This document shows positions 43,229 to 52,394 of a stretch of 64,000 nucleotides of DNA, one piece after another; the first letter of the stretch is position 1; each line of letters starts with the position of its first letter. Position numbers and translations under genes: made by a program. Location of the stretch: assembly GCA_964244885.1 (NCBI GenBank), contig CAXTKD010000001.1:354833-418832 (forward strand), read 5' to 3'. A model generated the notes under the pieces. It searched no databases, was not told the origin of the DNA, and saw only the letters and a program-made list of their open reading frames with translations. The stretch is from CAXTKD01 sp964244885. Lineage in GTDB: Bacteria > Pseudomonadota > Alphaproteobacteria > Sphingomonadales > Sphingomonadaceae.

Positions 43229-45869
43229 AAACCTGGCAAGCTGCAATGATCGACGTTGGTCAGGAATATGTAGGTCATGCCGAATGCAAGATAAAGGCCG
43301 GCCTCCCGCCGACCCGCTATGACGCGGCGGGCAACGTCACCGGCACGATCGCGCCCGATCCGGACGATGCGGGGCCGCTGCGCTACGGCGCGGTGCGCAA
43401 CAGCTACGACGGCGCCGGTCGTCTTGTGAAGGTCGAGTTCGGGGAGCTTGCCGCCTGGCAGTCGGAGGCGGTGGCGCCGGCAAGCTGGACGGGGTTCACG
43501 GTCTTCCGCCAGGTGGACACGGCCTATGACGCGCTAAGCCGGAAGGTTCGGGAGACCGTTTCGTCGGGGGGCACGCCTTATACGGTCACCCAGACCAGCT
43601 ACGACGGTTACGGGCGCCCGGACTGCACGGCGGTTCGGATGAACCCGTCGGTGTTCGGCTCGCTTCCGGGCAGCGCCTGCGCGCCCGGCGCGCCGGGGCT
43701 CCACGGCCCGGACCGCATCGAGCGCAACGTCTACGATCTGGCGGGCCAGCTGCTCCAGGAGCGCCGCGCGGTCGGCACCGCGCTCGAGCAGGCCTATGCG
43801 ACCTATCACTACACGCCGGACGGCAAGCGCGATGTCGTGGCGGACGCGAACGGCAACCGTGCGGAGCTGCATTACGACGGGTTCGACCGGCAGGACCGGT
43901 GGACGTTCCCGAGTGGGGCGGCGCTGAGCGACAGCCAGCGCGCGAGCTACACGGCGGCGGCGCCGGATGCGGCGCTCGGGATGGCGGTGCCGGCGAACGC
44001 TGGCGACTACGAGGCCTACGCCTATGACGCGAACGGCAACCGCACCGCGTTGAGGAAGCGCGACGGCGCGACCCTCGCCTACAGCCATGACGCGCTCGAC
44101 CGGCTGACGGTGAAGGTGGTGCCCGAGCGGAGCGGCACGCCGGCGCTGGCGAGCCGCGACGTCTATTACAGCTACGATCTCCTCGGCCGCCAGCTCTACG
44201 CGCGGTTCGACGGTGCGGCGGCGGGCAACGACGGCGTCACCTACGCCTACGACGCGCTCGGCCGTGTGGCGAGCTCGGCGCAGCTGATGGACGGGGCGAG
44301 CCGCCAGCTCGCTTATCTCTACGACGCCAACGGCAACCGGACAAAGGTCACCCACCCCGATGGGCAGTGGTTCGCCACGAGCTACGACGCGCTCGACCGG
44401 CCGCTTGCGGTGAGCGAGGCGGGCGGGGCGGTGCTGGCGAGCTACGCCTACGACCAGGAGGGCCGGCGCAAGACGCTGAACCGGGGCGGCGGGGTGGCCA
44501 GCACCACCTACGCCTACGACCCCGCCGGGCGGCTCGGCACGCTGACCGACGACCTTGCCGGCGCCGCCGCGGACAACGCCTCGGCGTTCGACTACAACCC
44601 GGCGTCGCAGCTGGTGACGCGCAGCCGCTCGAACGACGCCTACACGTTCCTCGCCAACTACAACGTCAACCGCCCCTACACGGTGAACGGGCTCAACCAG
44701 TACACCACCGCCGGCCCGGCGACGTTCACCTATGACCCGAACGGCAACCTGACCTCGGACGGCGGGGTGACCTACGCCTATGACGCCGAGAACCGGCTGA
44801 TCAGCGCGAGCGGCGCCAGGACCGCGACGCTCACCTGGGACCCGCTTGGGCGCCTGGCGAGCGTCACCAGCCCGGCCGGCACCACGCGGTTCCTCTACGA
44901 CGGCGACGAGCTTATCGCCGAGTACGACGCATCGGGCGCGCTGCTGCGCCGCTACGTCCACGGCGCGCAGGCCGACGACCCTCTGGCGTGGTACGAGGGC
45001 AGCGCGGTCACAGCCTCGACCCGCCGCTATCTCGCGACCGACCACCAGGGCAGCATCACCGCGGTCGCCGACGCCAACGGCGCCCCGCTCGCGATCGACA
45101 CCTACGACCCGTTCGGCATCCCGAGCGCGCAGAACCTCGGCCGGTTCCAGTACACCGGCCAAGCGTGGATCCCGGAGCTCGGGCTCTACCACTACAAGGC
45201 AAGGTTCTACTCGCCGACGATGGGCCGGTTCCTGCAGGTCGATCCGATCGGGTACAAGGATCAGATCAACCTCTACGCATACGTGGGGAATGATCCGGTT
45301 AATCGGAACGATCCAGAGGGCAAATTCGCGAATCTCATTGTTGGTTTCGCAGTCGGCGTCGGTGTCGAAGCGCTGGCTCAATATATATCGACAGGCAACG
45401 TCGATGTGAGTGCAGCCGGTGTCGCTAAACTGACGATAGCTGGAGTCGCTGGTGCTAGCGGTGCAGGAATTGGTAGTGGGATTGCCAAGCTGAGCGCCAG
45501 CATTGCCGTTCGCGCTGCTGCCAATGGCGCTGCTGGCGCGCGATAGGAGTTGGGCAGACGGCGGCAAATGCTGCGGTTGATGGAAAGACTGCAACAGCTG
45601 GGGATCTTGTAAAAGGGGCGGCACTCGGAGCTGCCGGTGCTAGCGCTGGTTCTGCAGCGGCCGACGCGGTCAAAGGTAGTACTCGTGTTCTCGCTGAGAA
45701 AACGGGTATGAATATAGTAACGCGAAATGGACAGGTGGCTACCCCGACCTCCTCGCCCGCGATTAGGGCTGCGTCAGCTGTGGCTGGCAATGCTGGAGGC
45801 GGTGCTCCTAGTGTTGTAGACGCTGCCGCCCAAAGAGCCGCTTGCGCAAATCAGCAACAGTGTAGGTGA
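43225..45869 (+). pseudogene. Second Rhs module, frameshifted in the tip
   Basis: From GTG 43225 the frame reads 28 unrelated residues (MKTWQAAMIDVGQEYVGHAE...), then joins the duplicated YD-repeat block, and ends with a core (RFLQVDPIGYKDQINLYAYV). There is no signal peptide. The annotated stop is TAG 45544-45546. The next 325 bases remain clearly coding in another frame (AIGVGQTAANAAVDGKTATA through to QRAACANQQQCR, stop 45867-45869). Removing two bases from the GCGCGCG run at 45536-45542 restores one continuous protein. Either the gene is broken, or the dinucleotide tract allows slippage. Tip activity is unknown. Confidence 0.8.
43310..45008 (+). repeat. 1.7-kb direct repeat, copy 2 (Rhs core region)
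   Basis: Second copy of 40386-42084. The lack of visible differences, even at third codon positions, indicates a recent duplication or gene conversion. After 45008 the copies diverge but still encode the same core residues. Confidence 0.93.
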
Positions 45870-45872
45870 TTA

Positions 45873-46100
45873 ATGAATCCTCTATTTAAATATAATTTTT
45901 ATTTATCCGGCGTGAAAATGATAGTTATAACTACTCTAGGTGCATTCATAAATATTGTTAGAAACCTAATTTACGGTATTCCTTGGATGCCTATACGCAC
46001 TGGTTGGTCGATTTTGATTATCTTTGTGATACTGGCTGTGACTGTTGTTGCTTTACAGTGGATCGGCATCGCCTTACGCAAAGTGAAAGATTCTCGGTAG
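45873..46100 (+). CDS. Small two-segment membrane protein (possible immunity)
   Basis: 75 residues from ATG 45873, three bases after the restored end of the second Rhs frame. Two hydrophobic segments (MIVITTLGAFINIVRNLIYG and SILIIFVILAVTVVALQWIG) flank a short turn. The DNA is strongly A/T rich, unlike the surroundings. Position suggests an immunity protein for the second tip, which would then act on membranes; this is inference only. Confidence 0.6.
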   Translation: MNPLFKYNFYLSGVKMIVITTLGAFINIVRNLIYGIPWMPIRTGWSILIIFVILAVTVVALQWIGIALRKVKDSR

Positions 46101-46155
46101 TTATCGATAATGGAAAAGGTGTTCACGATATAATTTAAAAGATAGAAGACAGATA

Positions 46156-46440
46156 ATGATTCCATTAGCTGGATACGATTTTGCAAACAACAAAACTTGC
46201 TTAATCTGTCAGCATATAATTGATGGCAATGACATTATGGCGTTTTCGCACGATGCAGATAGCGACCTTCAATTCTCTTGTGGTCGAGAGGACCATCGCG
46301 AGGAGGACTGGCATCTTGTCGATCTCGAAGATGTGATTACACAGTATACATATCTTTTTTCTCTTCCCACTGTAAGAGTGGGGGACGTAGCCGATCGTCA
46401 TGCGGATGGAAAAGGATGGACAGTCTATAAGGGAGAATAA
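46156..46440 (+). CDS. Small protein with Cys/His pairs, unknown function
   Basis: 94 residues encoded in A/T-rich DNA. Cys15 and Cys18 (CLIC), Cys42 and His47 (CGREDH) could bind zinc. The rest is acidic (EEDWHLVDLEDVITQYTYL). It follows the small membrane protein by 55 bases and may be a second orphan immunity gene. The IS element inserted exactly at its stop codon, whose bases are part of the target duplication, so the frame is unharmed. Confidence 0.6.
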   Translation: MIPLAGYDFANNKTCLICQHIIDGNDIMAFSHDADSDLQFSCGREDHREEDWHLVDLEDVITQYTYLFSLPTVRVGDVADRHADGKGWTVYKGE

Positions 46441-46467
46441 TAAGGCATTTGTATACCTGACGTAACA
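46436..46467. repeat. Target duplication and left terminal inverted repeat of IS1595-family element
   Basis: AATAATAA at 46436-46443 is repeated at 49014-49021. The left inverted repeat, 46444-46467, begins GGCATTTG and contains TGACGTAACA; it matches the complement of 48990-49013 at 20 of 24 positions. Confidence 0.93.
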
Positions 46468-46516
46468 GGTGCCGTGGTTGCCCCCTTGGTTCGAAACACG
46501 AACCCAAGGGACGGTT

Positions 46517-46702
46517 ATGAAAAACTCAATGAAGAGCGCGGCTTACGAGCCCGCCGCAGTATTCGAGATCACCGACGAAATGGCGGATGCCGTCTCGGAC
46601 TATCTCGCCAACTATTACGAGCAGGATTGCGAAGACGCGCTGGGCATGAAGGCTATTGCCAGAAAGGTTCTGGAGGTCGCCCGAGAAGCAGCCCATCCGT
46701 AA
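46517..46702 (+). CDS. Small passenger protein, unknown function
   Basis: 61 residues from ATG 46517, behind AAGGGACGG as a possible ribosome site. It is acidic and helical (EITDEMADAVSDYLANYYEQ, EDALGMKAIARKVLEVAREA). It overlaps the 3' end of the convergent HEPN-like gene by 50 bases. I recognise no family. Confidence 0.55.
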   Translation: MKNSMKSAAYEPAAVFEITDEMADAVSDYLANYYEQDCEDALGMKAIARKVLEVAREAAHP

Positions 46703-47201
46703 CAGTTATGGCTACGAGGGTTAGCGTGTGAGCCGCTGCTTCGACCTTATCCGTTAGATCGTCTACGTCGGCCGTCGAGCCGATGTGCCATTTAGCATAG
46801 CGAAACTCTTGGCGCTTTCGCGATTGAGGCTTCTCCAAGCGCCCGCCCCACTGGATGCGCTTAATCTCGTCCTCGTTCACGAACCATTCGTCGTGGACGT
46901 AGCGATTGCGCTGTTGGCCTAGCTCGACGGTAGCATGGTGAACCAGCTTTAGCGCCTGGTCGATCCACTCGGGGTCGATCGGCGGCTTCACCACGAACAG
47001 CAGCTTTTTGATCGCCTCGGCGCGGGGCTTCATGTTCTCGGCCCCGCTCCAGATACAAGCTGCTACTTCCGGCCCGCCTCTCACCAACACGGAAGCGAAG
47101 TCTGTCAGTTTCCGGTCCAGCACCGCCCATGCTATGCAGAGACGGCCCAAGGCGCGGCAATGCTCATCGAAACGGGAGGACTTAGTGGCTTCGTCGGACA
47201 T
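46653..47201 (-). CDS. HEPN-like passenger protein
   Basis: 182 residues, all helical by appearance. The segment ELGQQRNRYVHDEW has Arg98 and His103 in an R-x4-H arrangement, the signature of HEPN domains, many of which are RNases of toxin-antitoxin or defence systems. The N-terminus (IAWAVLDRKLTDFASVL) fits the first helix of the same fold. No antitoxin-like partner lies next to it on the same strand. It lies inside the IS1595 element. The HEPN call is motif-based only. Confidence 0.6.
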   Translation of the reverse strand: MSDEATKSSRFDEHCRALGRLCIAWAVLDRKLTDFASVLVRGGPEVAACIWSGAENMKPRAEAIKKLLFVVKPPIDPEWIDQALKLVHHATVELGQQRNRYVHDEWFVNEDEIKRIQWGGRLEKPQSRKRQEFRYAKWHIGSTADVDDLTDKVEAAAHTLTLVAITVTDGLLLGRPPEPFWQ

Positions 47202-47290
47202 TCAGGAACTCCCCCGTGCCGAGATCGAAGCACGGATGAGCTTCGGCCTCAAGCGGGCGCTAACAACGCCCGCTCGATCGCCAGATGATG

Positions 47291-47764
47291 TCAAAGGCAG
47301 CAGGAATACTTCGGTCCCTCAAGAGAACCAGCCTCAATCCCGTCGAACGCGCCGCGATTAGCCATATCTCGGAAGCTACGTCCCGCGATCGCACTTAGCA
47401 CCGCAGCGTGTAGGTCGGCCTTCGTCTTCCTAAGCTCGCCATCGGTTAGCTCGAAAGCACATATCCCGACTTCTCGCACGGGAGTCCCGTAGGCGTTCTG
47501 CGCGTCGTATTTGATGACGACGTTTCGCAGCGCCACCTTATGGTGCCTGTAGTAGCCTTCGTAGATGCTGCCGGTCATCGGCCGTCCAGATGCCTCGCGG
47601 AATCCATCTAACGTAATCGGCTCGTCGTTGGTCTCGACGCTCGCCCGCTGATAGGTGGACGGCGATTTCAGACCGTCCTTTATGAAATCCTCACAGGCCG
47701 CGACCTCGGGCCTGCCGCAACCAGCCAGCACCAACCCCAGAAGGGGTGCGAGATTCGTCTTCAT
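47291..47764 (-). CDS. Passenger lipoprotein, unknown function
   Basis: 157 residues with a signal peptide and lipobox (MKTNLAPLLGLVLAGC). The mature part begins with a Cys-containing helix (ACEDFIKDGLKSPSTYQRASV), reminiscent of small lipoproteins that contain a KSP(S/T)TY motif, and ends KYSCCL. It lies between the HEPN-like gene and the transposase, same strand. The 250 bp between it and the transposase stop hold no gene. Confidence 0.7.
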   Translation of the reverse strand: MKTNLAPLLGLVLAGCGRPEVAACEDFIKDGLKSPSTYQRASVETNDEPITLDGFREASGRPMTGSIYEGYYRHHKVALRNVVIKYDAQNAYGTPVREVGICAFELTDGELRKTKADLHAAVLSAIAGRSFRDMANRGAFDGIEAGSLEGPKYSCCL

Positions 47765-48016
47765 GGATAGTCCCCCGCGTTCCCCCGGCCAGAGCCGGGT
47801 GGTTGAACACGTGCGAACACGGGTGCAGCACGCCCCACGTATTTCCCCGTGAGGGGTGTTCTATTTCGCGGGCCGCCCGACCGAGCGGTCCCGTGTTCAG
47901 CACGCGAAGTGCACCGCTAAGGCTGTTCAGACCCGAGCGATGCCCGCAGACTATGCGGCTACAGAAATCGGCGCCAGCGCCAATTTCGCGTGAGGATGTA
48001 ATGGGCCTCGGGCGCG

Positions 48017-48946
48017 TTACGCTGCGAGACTAGGCCTCCGATAGGTAAGGCGCTTGCCGCGTGCGCCGATCATGGCGGCCTCGGTGCGCTCGCCATCGGT
48101 GATCTTGCGCGTGTTGTAGCGGAAATCGAACTCGGCGCAGTAGCGGGACAGATGCGCCTCGCTCATGTGGTGATAGGTGCCGATCACCCCGCGCTTGAAG
48201 ATCGAGAAGAAGTTCTCGACCGTGTTGGTGTGGTGGAAGCCGCCGGTCTTCACATACTCGCCGATCGAGTGGTTGACGCGGCCATGCCCGGCGAACTCCT
48301 CGGCCATGCGGGTATAGACGGTGGACTCATCGGTCATCAGATAGCTGGCGCGGTCGATCTTGGTGATGACGAACGGACGCAGTTCCTTCGCACCCACGTT
48401 CGCTACATGGCGGCTGGCGACGCGGCCCTCTCGCTCGACCAGGGCGAGGACGGGCATCTTGCCGACCGCGCCGCGGCCGGCATGACGGCGCTTGGAAGCG
48501 TGCTTGTTCTTCTCCTTGCCGCCGACGTAGGTCTCGTCGGCCTCGACCACCATGTCTGGACCGCCGAGCGGGCCGTTGTCGATGTCCATTGCTTCGCGGA
48601 TGCGATGGGCCAGGAACCATGCGGACTTGTATGTGATGCCGAGAGAGCGGTGCAGCTGGTGCGCCGAGATGCCCTTCTTGCTCGACGCCATCAGGCGGAA
48701 GCCGAGCAGCCACTTGTTGAGCGGGATCTTCGAGTCCTCGAACACAGTCCCGACCGTCACCGTGAACGGCTTGCGGCACGGGTTGCACATATAGACCCCC
48801 GGCCGCGTCGACTTACCCTCCAGCTTCTTGATGCCGTCTAGCGAGCCGCAGCGCGGGCACACGGCCCCATCAGGCCAGTGCAGGCTCTCCAGATACTCGC
48901 GCGCCTTGGCGGCGTCGGTGTAGATCGGATGGGTAAGATCGAACAT
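48017..48946 (-). CDS. IS1595-family (ISXO2-like) transposase
   Basis: 309 residues. An N-terminal zinc ribbon has Cys30, Cys33, Cys54 and Cys57 (CPRCGS and CNPCRK). The catalytic domain has Asp137 (VEADETYVGGKEKNKH), Asp206 (TDESTVY) and the Asn241/Glu244 segment (HHTNTVENFFSIFKRG), as expected for the ISXO2-like fold. No frameshift is seen, so it may be active. It starts 67 bp inside the right inverted repeat. Confidence 0.95.
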   Translation of the reverse strand: MFDLTHPIYTDAAKAREYLESLHWPDGAVCPRCGSLDGIKKLEGKSTRPGVYMCNPCRKPFTVTVGTVFEDSKIPLNKWLLGFRLMASSKKGISAHQLHRSLGITYKSAWFLAHRIREAMDIDNGPLGGPDMVVEADETYVGGKEKNKHASKRRHAGRGAVGKMPVLALVEREGRVASRHVANVGAKELRPFVITKIDRASYLMTDESTVYTRMAEEFAGHGRVNHSIGEYVKTGGFHHTNTVENFFSIFKRGVIGTYHHMSEAHLSRYCAEFDFRYNTRKITDGERTEAAMIGARGKRLTYRRPSLAA

Positions 48947-48989
48947 TCAGGCTCCCGTATTGACTAGAGCCTAATTTAAGGTCAGTGTT

Positions 48990-49021
48990 TGTTACGTCAA
49001 GTATATAGGTGCCAATAATAA
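48990..49021. repeat. Right terminal inverted repeat and target duplication of IS1595-family element
   Basis: 48990-49013 reads inward as GGCACCTATATACTTGACGT followed by AACA. The target duplication AATAATAA follows at 49014-49021. Confidence 0.93.
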
Positions 49022-49353
49022 TCCCATTAAAGACATATACTATTGAAATAAAAATCCTAGCGATGCGGAGTATATGGTAATAGTTCGTTTTCGAAGATGC
49101 GCTGCTTAACGTCAGCAAAGCTAATAAATTCCGGACTTGGTTAAGTTAAAGGCAAGATAGGATTGGCTCCGCTGTTGTGTAAGTTGGCTCCTTTAGACCC
49201 AACGCGACAATCGGCACAGCGAAGCCGGCAACTATTTTTGCGCTCACCCTCCGAGGGCGCTGCCAGCCCAATGAGGTGTCGTGGGTTCGGCCCGGCGCCT
49301 TGGCGAAGGCGCCGTTCGGAGCCGTTCCGCCGTCCAGCCAGGGCGTCGCCCCC
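49014..49353. other. Non-coding stretch between IS element and Rhs fragment
   Basis: The first 150 bases are A/T rich and continue the sequence left of the IS element; the rest is GC rich. No convincing gene is seen on either strand. Confidence 0.6.
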
Positions 49354-50735
49354 CAACCTCACCACGTCGATGACCTACGCGACCTGCGACATCGGTCCGT
49401 CGTGCGCGAAGCCGCTGACCGTGACCGATCCCAAGGGCAACGTCACCGAGTACACCTACGACTCGACCCACGGCGGGGTGCTGACCGAGACCTTCCCGGC
49501 CAAACCCAACGGCGTCCGCCCGCAGAAGCGTTACTTCTACAGCCAGCACGGGGCCGTGTGGCTGCTCGACACAATCCGCGAGTGCCGAACGCTGTCGAGC
49601 TGCGCGGTCGGCAGCACCGACGAGGTGGTGACCGGCTTCGCCTATGGCGCCGATCTCCTGCCGTCGTCGAAGACCGTGGCGGCGGGGGACGGCAGCCTGT
49701 CGGCGGTCACCAGCTGGACCTATGACGCGACCGGCAACAAGCTGAGTGAGGACGGCCCGGCGCCGGGCGCCGCCGACACCACCTTTTGGCGCTATGACGC
49801 GCAGCGGCGCGTGATCGGCGTGGTCGGTCCCGACCCTGACGGCGCTGGCCCTCTGACCCCCGCTTGCGACGCGCAACGTCTACGACCTCGCCGGGCGTCT
49901 GGACCATGTCGACAGCGGCAACGTCGCGGATGCGTCGGACCCGGCGTGGAGTGTGTTCGCGGTTCGCGACCGCGTCGCCTACACCCGCGACATCCTGGAC
50001 CGGGTGCTGGTCGAGACCCGCAGCGCCACCGTAAGCGGGGTGACCACGATCACCGGCGTGACCCAGACCAGCTACGACCTCTACGGCCGGGTGTCGTGCA
50101 CCGCGGTTCGCATGAACCCCGCGGCCTGGGGGGCGCTGCCGTCCTCGGCCTGCACGCTCGGCACCGAAGGCGCCCAAGGCCCGGACCGCATCGAGCGCAA
50201 CGTCTACGACCTGGCGGGGCAGCTTCTGCAGGTGCGGCGCGCGGTGGGGACGGCGCTCGAGCAGGCCACTGTGACCTACACCTACAGCGCGAGCGGCCGG
50301 CAGGCCTCGGTGACCGACGCCAACGGCAACCGCGCCGAGCTCGGCTACGACGGCCTCGACCGCCAGTCGCGCTGGACGTTCCCGTCGAAGACCAATGTCG
50401 GGCAGGTCGATGCGAGCGACTACGAGGCCTATGCCTACGACAACAACGGCAACCGCACGTCCTTGAGGAAACGCGACAACCAGACCATCTTCTGGAGCTA
50501 CGACGCGCTCGACCGTCCGGTGCTGAAGGATGCGCCGGGAACCGCCGCCGACGTCGCCACGTCTTACGACAACCGCGGCCTGCCGCAGAGCGTGACGTTC
50601 ACGGCAAGCGGGCTTGGGCTCGCGACGACGTTCGACGCGCTCGGGCGCGCGGTGAGCATCACCGACAACAGCTGCGCGACCGCCGCCTACGCGTGTGGCC
50701 ACGACGGCCCGCGGAGCGAGACAACCGAGAGGTCG
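49354..50735 (+). pseudogene. Truncated and frameshifted Rhs/YD-repeat gene
   Basis: Similarity to the other Rhs proteins starts abruptly at NLTTSMTYATCDIGPSCAKP with no start codon or N-terminus. It runs in one frame to GPDPDGAGPLTP, then shifts: deleting one C from the run at 49856-49860 restores PLATRNVYDLAGRLDHVDSG. The second frame continues through good YD repeats and stops resembling Rhs near AAYACGHDGPRSETT, without a core or tip. It is thus 5'-truncated, frameshifted and 3'-truncated. Its sequence is diverged from, not a copy of, the 1.7-kb duplicated block. Confidence 0.88.
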
Positions 50736-50764
50736 TTCGCAGTAGCGACGCACGCGATGATGCT

Positions 50765-50799
50765 ATCAAATCGGACCATTTGGCCGATTGCTGGCGAGC
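50765..50799 (+). promoter_or_regulatory. Recurrent upstream element, copy 2
   Basis: ATCAAATCGGACCATTTGGC followed by CGATTGCTGGCGAGC; the weakest match to the copies at 37761, 53346 and 55392. It lies 135 bases before the first array gene. Confidence 0.35.
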
Positions 50800-50933
50800 A
50801 GGTTCAGCGCCATCATCGCGCCGGTAGAGGTCAGCCGATGTCGGCGGTCTCATCTTTGAGGGCGCCCAAAATGACCAATGGAGTTTCAGGTTGGCGATTG
50901 GGTCTCAACGCGCTTCGTAGTGCGGCCTCTATT

Positions 50934-51344
50934 ATGTTTCGGTTGAGAGCGACAGCGCCCGGCGCAAGCCGCTTGTCTCGACGATTCGCTCTAGAGGCGA
51001 TCGTGCTTTTCGCGCTGTTTGGCTGGGATGCTCCTACCAAAGCCAACGACTGGGTAACCGGCGAGGTTGCCACGGTGGCGGATTACACCGGCCACGGTAT
51101 CGGCGGCGTCGTGATCGTCCTCACAAATCAGGCCTGGCCGTATTCGAGCATAGGCTGCACGGACAAGAGGTTCAGTATCAGGCTCGGAGAGCAAGGCGTT
51201 AACGAGGAGACGAAGAACCGCATGTGGTCGGCGCTCCTAACAGCCGCCGCGGCTGGGCGCCGAGTGGCTCTTTATGTCGATGCTTCCACCACCACGCTAT
51301 TCTGCCCGGTCCAGATTGTGTCGTTCGGAACAATCCTCCCGTGA
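50934..51344 (+). CDS. Small exported protein, array member 1
   Basis: 136 residues from ATG 50934. A long N-terminal region ends in a signal peptide (ALEAIVLFALFGWDAPTKA), then the mature sequence starts NDWVTGEVATVADYTG. The family motif is EETKNRMWSALLTAAAAG, followed by VALYVD and CPVQIVSFG. Two Cys (GCTDK and FCPVQ) may form a disulfide. The frame is open upstream into the Rhs fragment, so the start is uncertain; ATGs at 50838 and 50871 are alternatives. Function unknown. Confidence 0.7.
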   Translation: MFRLRATAPGASRLSRRFALEAIVLFALFGWDAPTKANDWVTGEVATVADYTGHGIGGVVIVLTNQAWPYSSIGCTDKRFSIRLGEQGVNEETKNRMWSALLTAAAAGRRVALYVDASTTTLFCPVQIVSFGTILP

Positions 51345-51415
51345 GGGAGCGGCGAAGGGTGGCGCCCGCCCAAACCCGCGTCCGCGCAGAGCAGACATCA
51401 ATTGGATGCCGGAGC

Positions 51416-51736
51416 ATGTTCACGACGTTCACACGTACTATTGCATGTCTACTATTCGCAGCAATGGCAGCACCCGCGAGTGCGGGCTGGCTTACCGGAA
51501 CGATCACCGACATCAAGATCGTGAACGACGGCTCCAACAACGGGGTTTACGTCGGCACCTCATTCTCGACCGGCTGCAGTTATAACGGATTTCTGATGGT
51601 CTCGACCGACCCGTACTTCGATCACATTTACGCGCAGATCGTGACCGCTAAAGCGACGGGCCGTCAAATCACGATCTATACCGTGTACTGCCACGCCAGC
51701 GGCTACGCGCGGGCGAGCGTCTTTCAGTTCCTTTAG
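51416..51736 (+). CDS. Small exported protein, array member 2
   Basis: 106 residues. Signal peptide FTRTIACLLFAAMAAPASA, mature start GWLTGTITDIKIVNDGSNNG, with Gly-Val-Tyr-Val and a Cys (TGCSYNG). The family motif appears as AQIVTAKATGRQITIYTVYC. It is more diverged than members 1, 4 and 5 and lacks the WSALL part. It lies 72 bases after member 1 and is probably cotranscribed. Confidence 0.72.
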   Translation: MFTTFTRTIACLLFAAMAAPASAGWLTGTITDIKIVNDGSNNGVYVGTSFSTGCSYNGFLMVSTDPYFDHIYAQIVTAKATGRQITIYTVYCHASGYARASVFQFL

Positions 51737-51911
51737 CTACCAAGTGCCCTTGGAAGCGATCTGGTGAGCGCGTCGCCATCGTGCTGCTGGCTCTTGCTAT
51801 GTCCATGGTTCGATTAGCATTATTTACTATTACTGGACGATTTTAAACACGAATCCGTACCGGTTGCATGGGAATAAACGCGTGCTATCGTGGGCGATGA
51901 GAGGGACTGTT

Positions 51912-52394
51912 ATGCAAAAGCGCTCGACGCGCGCGTTGGGTCAACTTGCGCACATGCTTGTTGTTTTTGGTATCGTTGGCGTTGTCCTGCCAACGTCTTT
52001 GAACGCGCAAGGCCCGGACGCTTCAAATTCTCAGCCTCGCGAGATTCCCACGACCGTCACCCCCGAACGACTAGCGCCTGGCGCTGAGCGTCCACCGAAA
52101 CTGGTAGGGCAAGTCGAACGAACTGATCCGCCTATCCCTGAAAGTCACCGGTTAAACAGTGGTCGTAAGGAGGTTGTGAGCGACATACCTCATCCGATCG
52201 AGCCGCCACCGCTCTCATTGCTGTTTAAGGATAGGAGCGGTCGCACCGAAGGCGGCGCGCTCGGCACCTACGTCCTTCCAAAACATCTTCGCCCTGACGC
52301 GGCAACCAAACAATTCGTACAGGGCGATCCAAAGGCCCACATGCCCACGCCAGCGCAGCTTGCAGCAACCTACAGCCAAAAAGGCGGACATTGA
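51912..52394 (+). CDS. Exported proline-rich protein coupled to array member 3
   Basis: 160 residues from ATG 51912 behind GAGGG. A signal peptide ends VLPTSLNAQ, then a Pro/Arg/Glu-rich, probably unstructured region and a C-terminal segment ALGTYVLPKHLRPDAATKQF. It does not carry the family motif. Its TGA overlaps the ATG of array member 3 (TGATG), so the two are made together. I recognise no family. Confidence 0.65.
   Translation: MQKRSTRALGQLAHMLVVFGIVGVVLPTSLNAQGPDASNSQPREIPTTVTPERLAPGAERPPKLVGQVERTDPPIPESHRLNSGRKEVVSDIPHPIEPPPLSLLFKDRSGRTEGGALGTYVLPKHLRPDAATKQFVQGDPKAHMPTPAQLAATYSQKGGH

Larger units (their letters stand above)
46444..49013 (-). mobile_element. Complete IS1595-family element with three passenger genes
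   Basis: 2570 bp bounded by 24-bp inverted repeats (20/24 matching) and flanked by a perfect 8-bp direct repeat AATAATAA; eight bases is the duplication length known for IS1595. It encodes an IS1595 transposase on the minus strand at its right end and carries three unrelated genes (46517, 46653, 47291). Passenger genes are known in this family. The GC content of the element differs from the A/T-rich sequence it interrupts, which continues on both sides. Confidence 0.93.

Noticed and set aside
43534..45624. Long minus-strand open frames opposite the Rhs repeats (also 40610-42268)
   Set aside because: They are Arg/Val-rich antisense frames produced by the high-GC repeat code, have no domain or ribosome site, and are identical in both copies because the DNA is duplicated.
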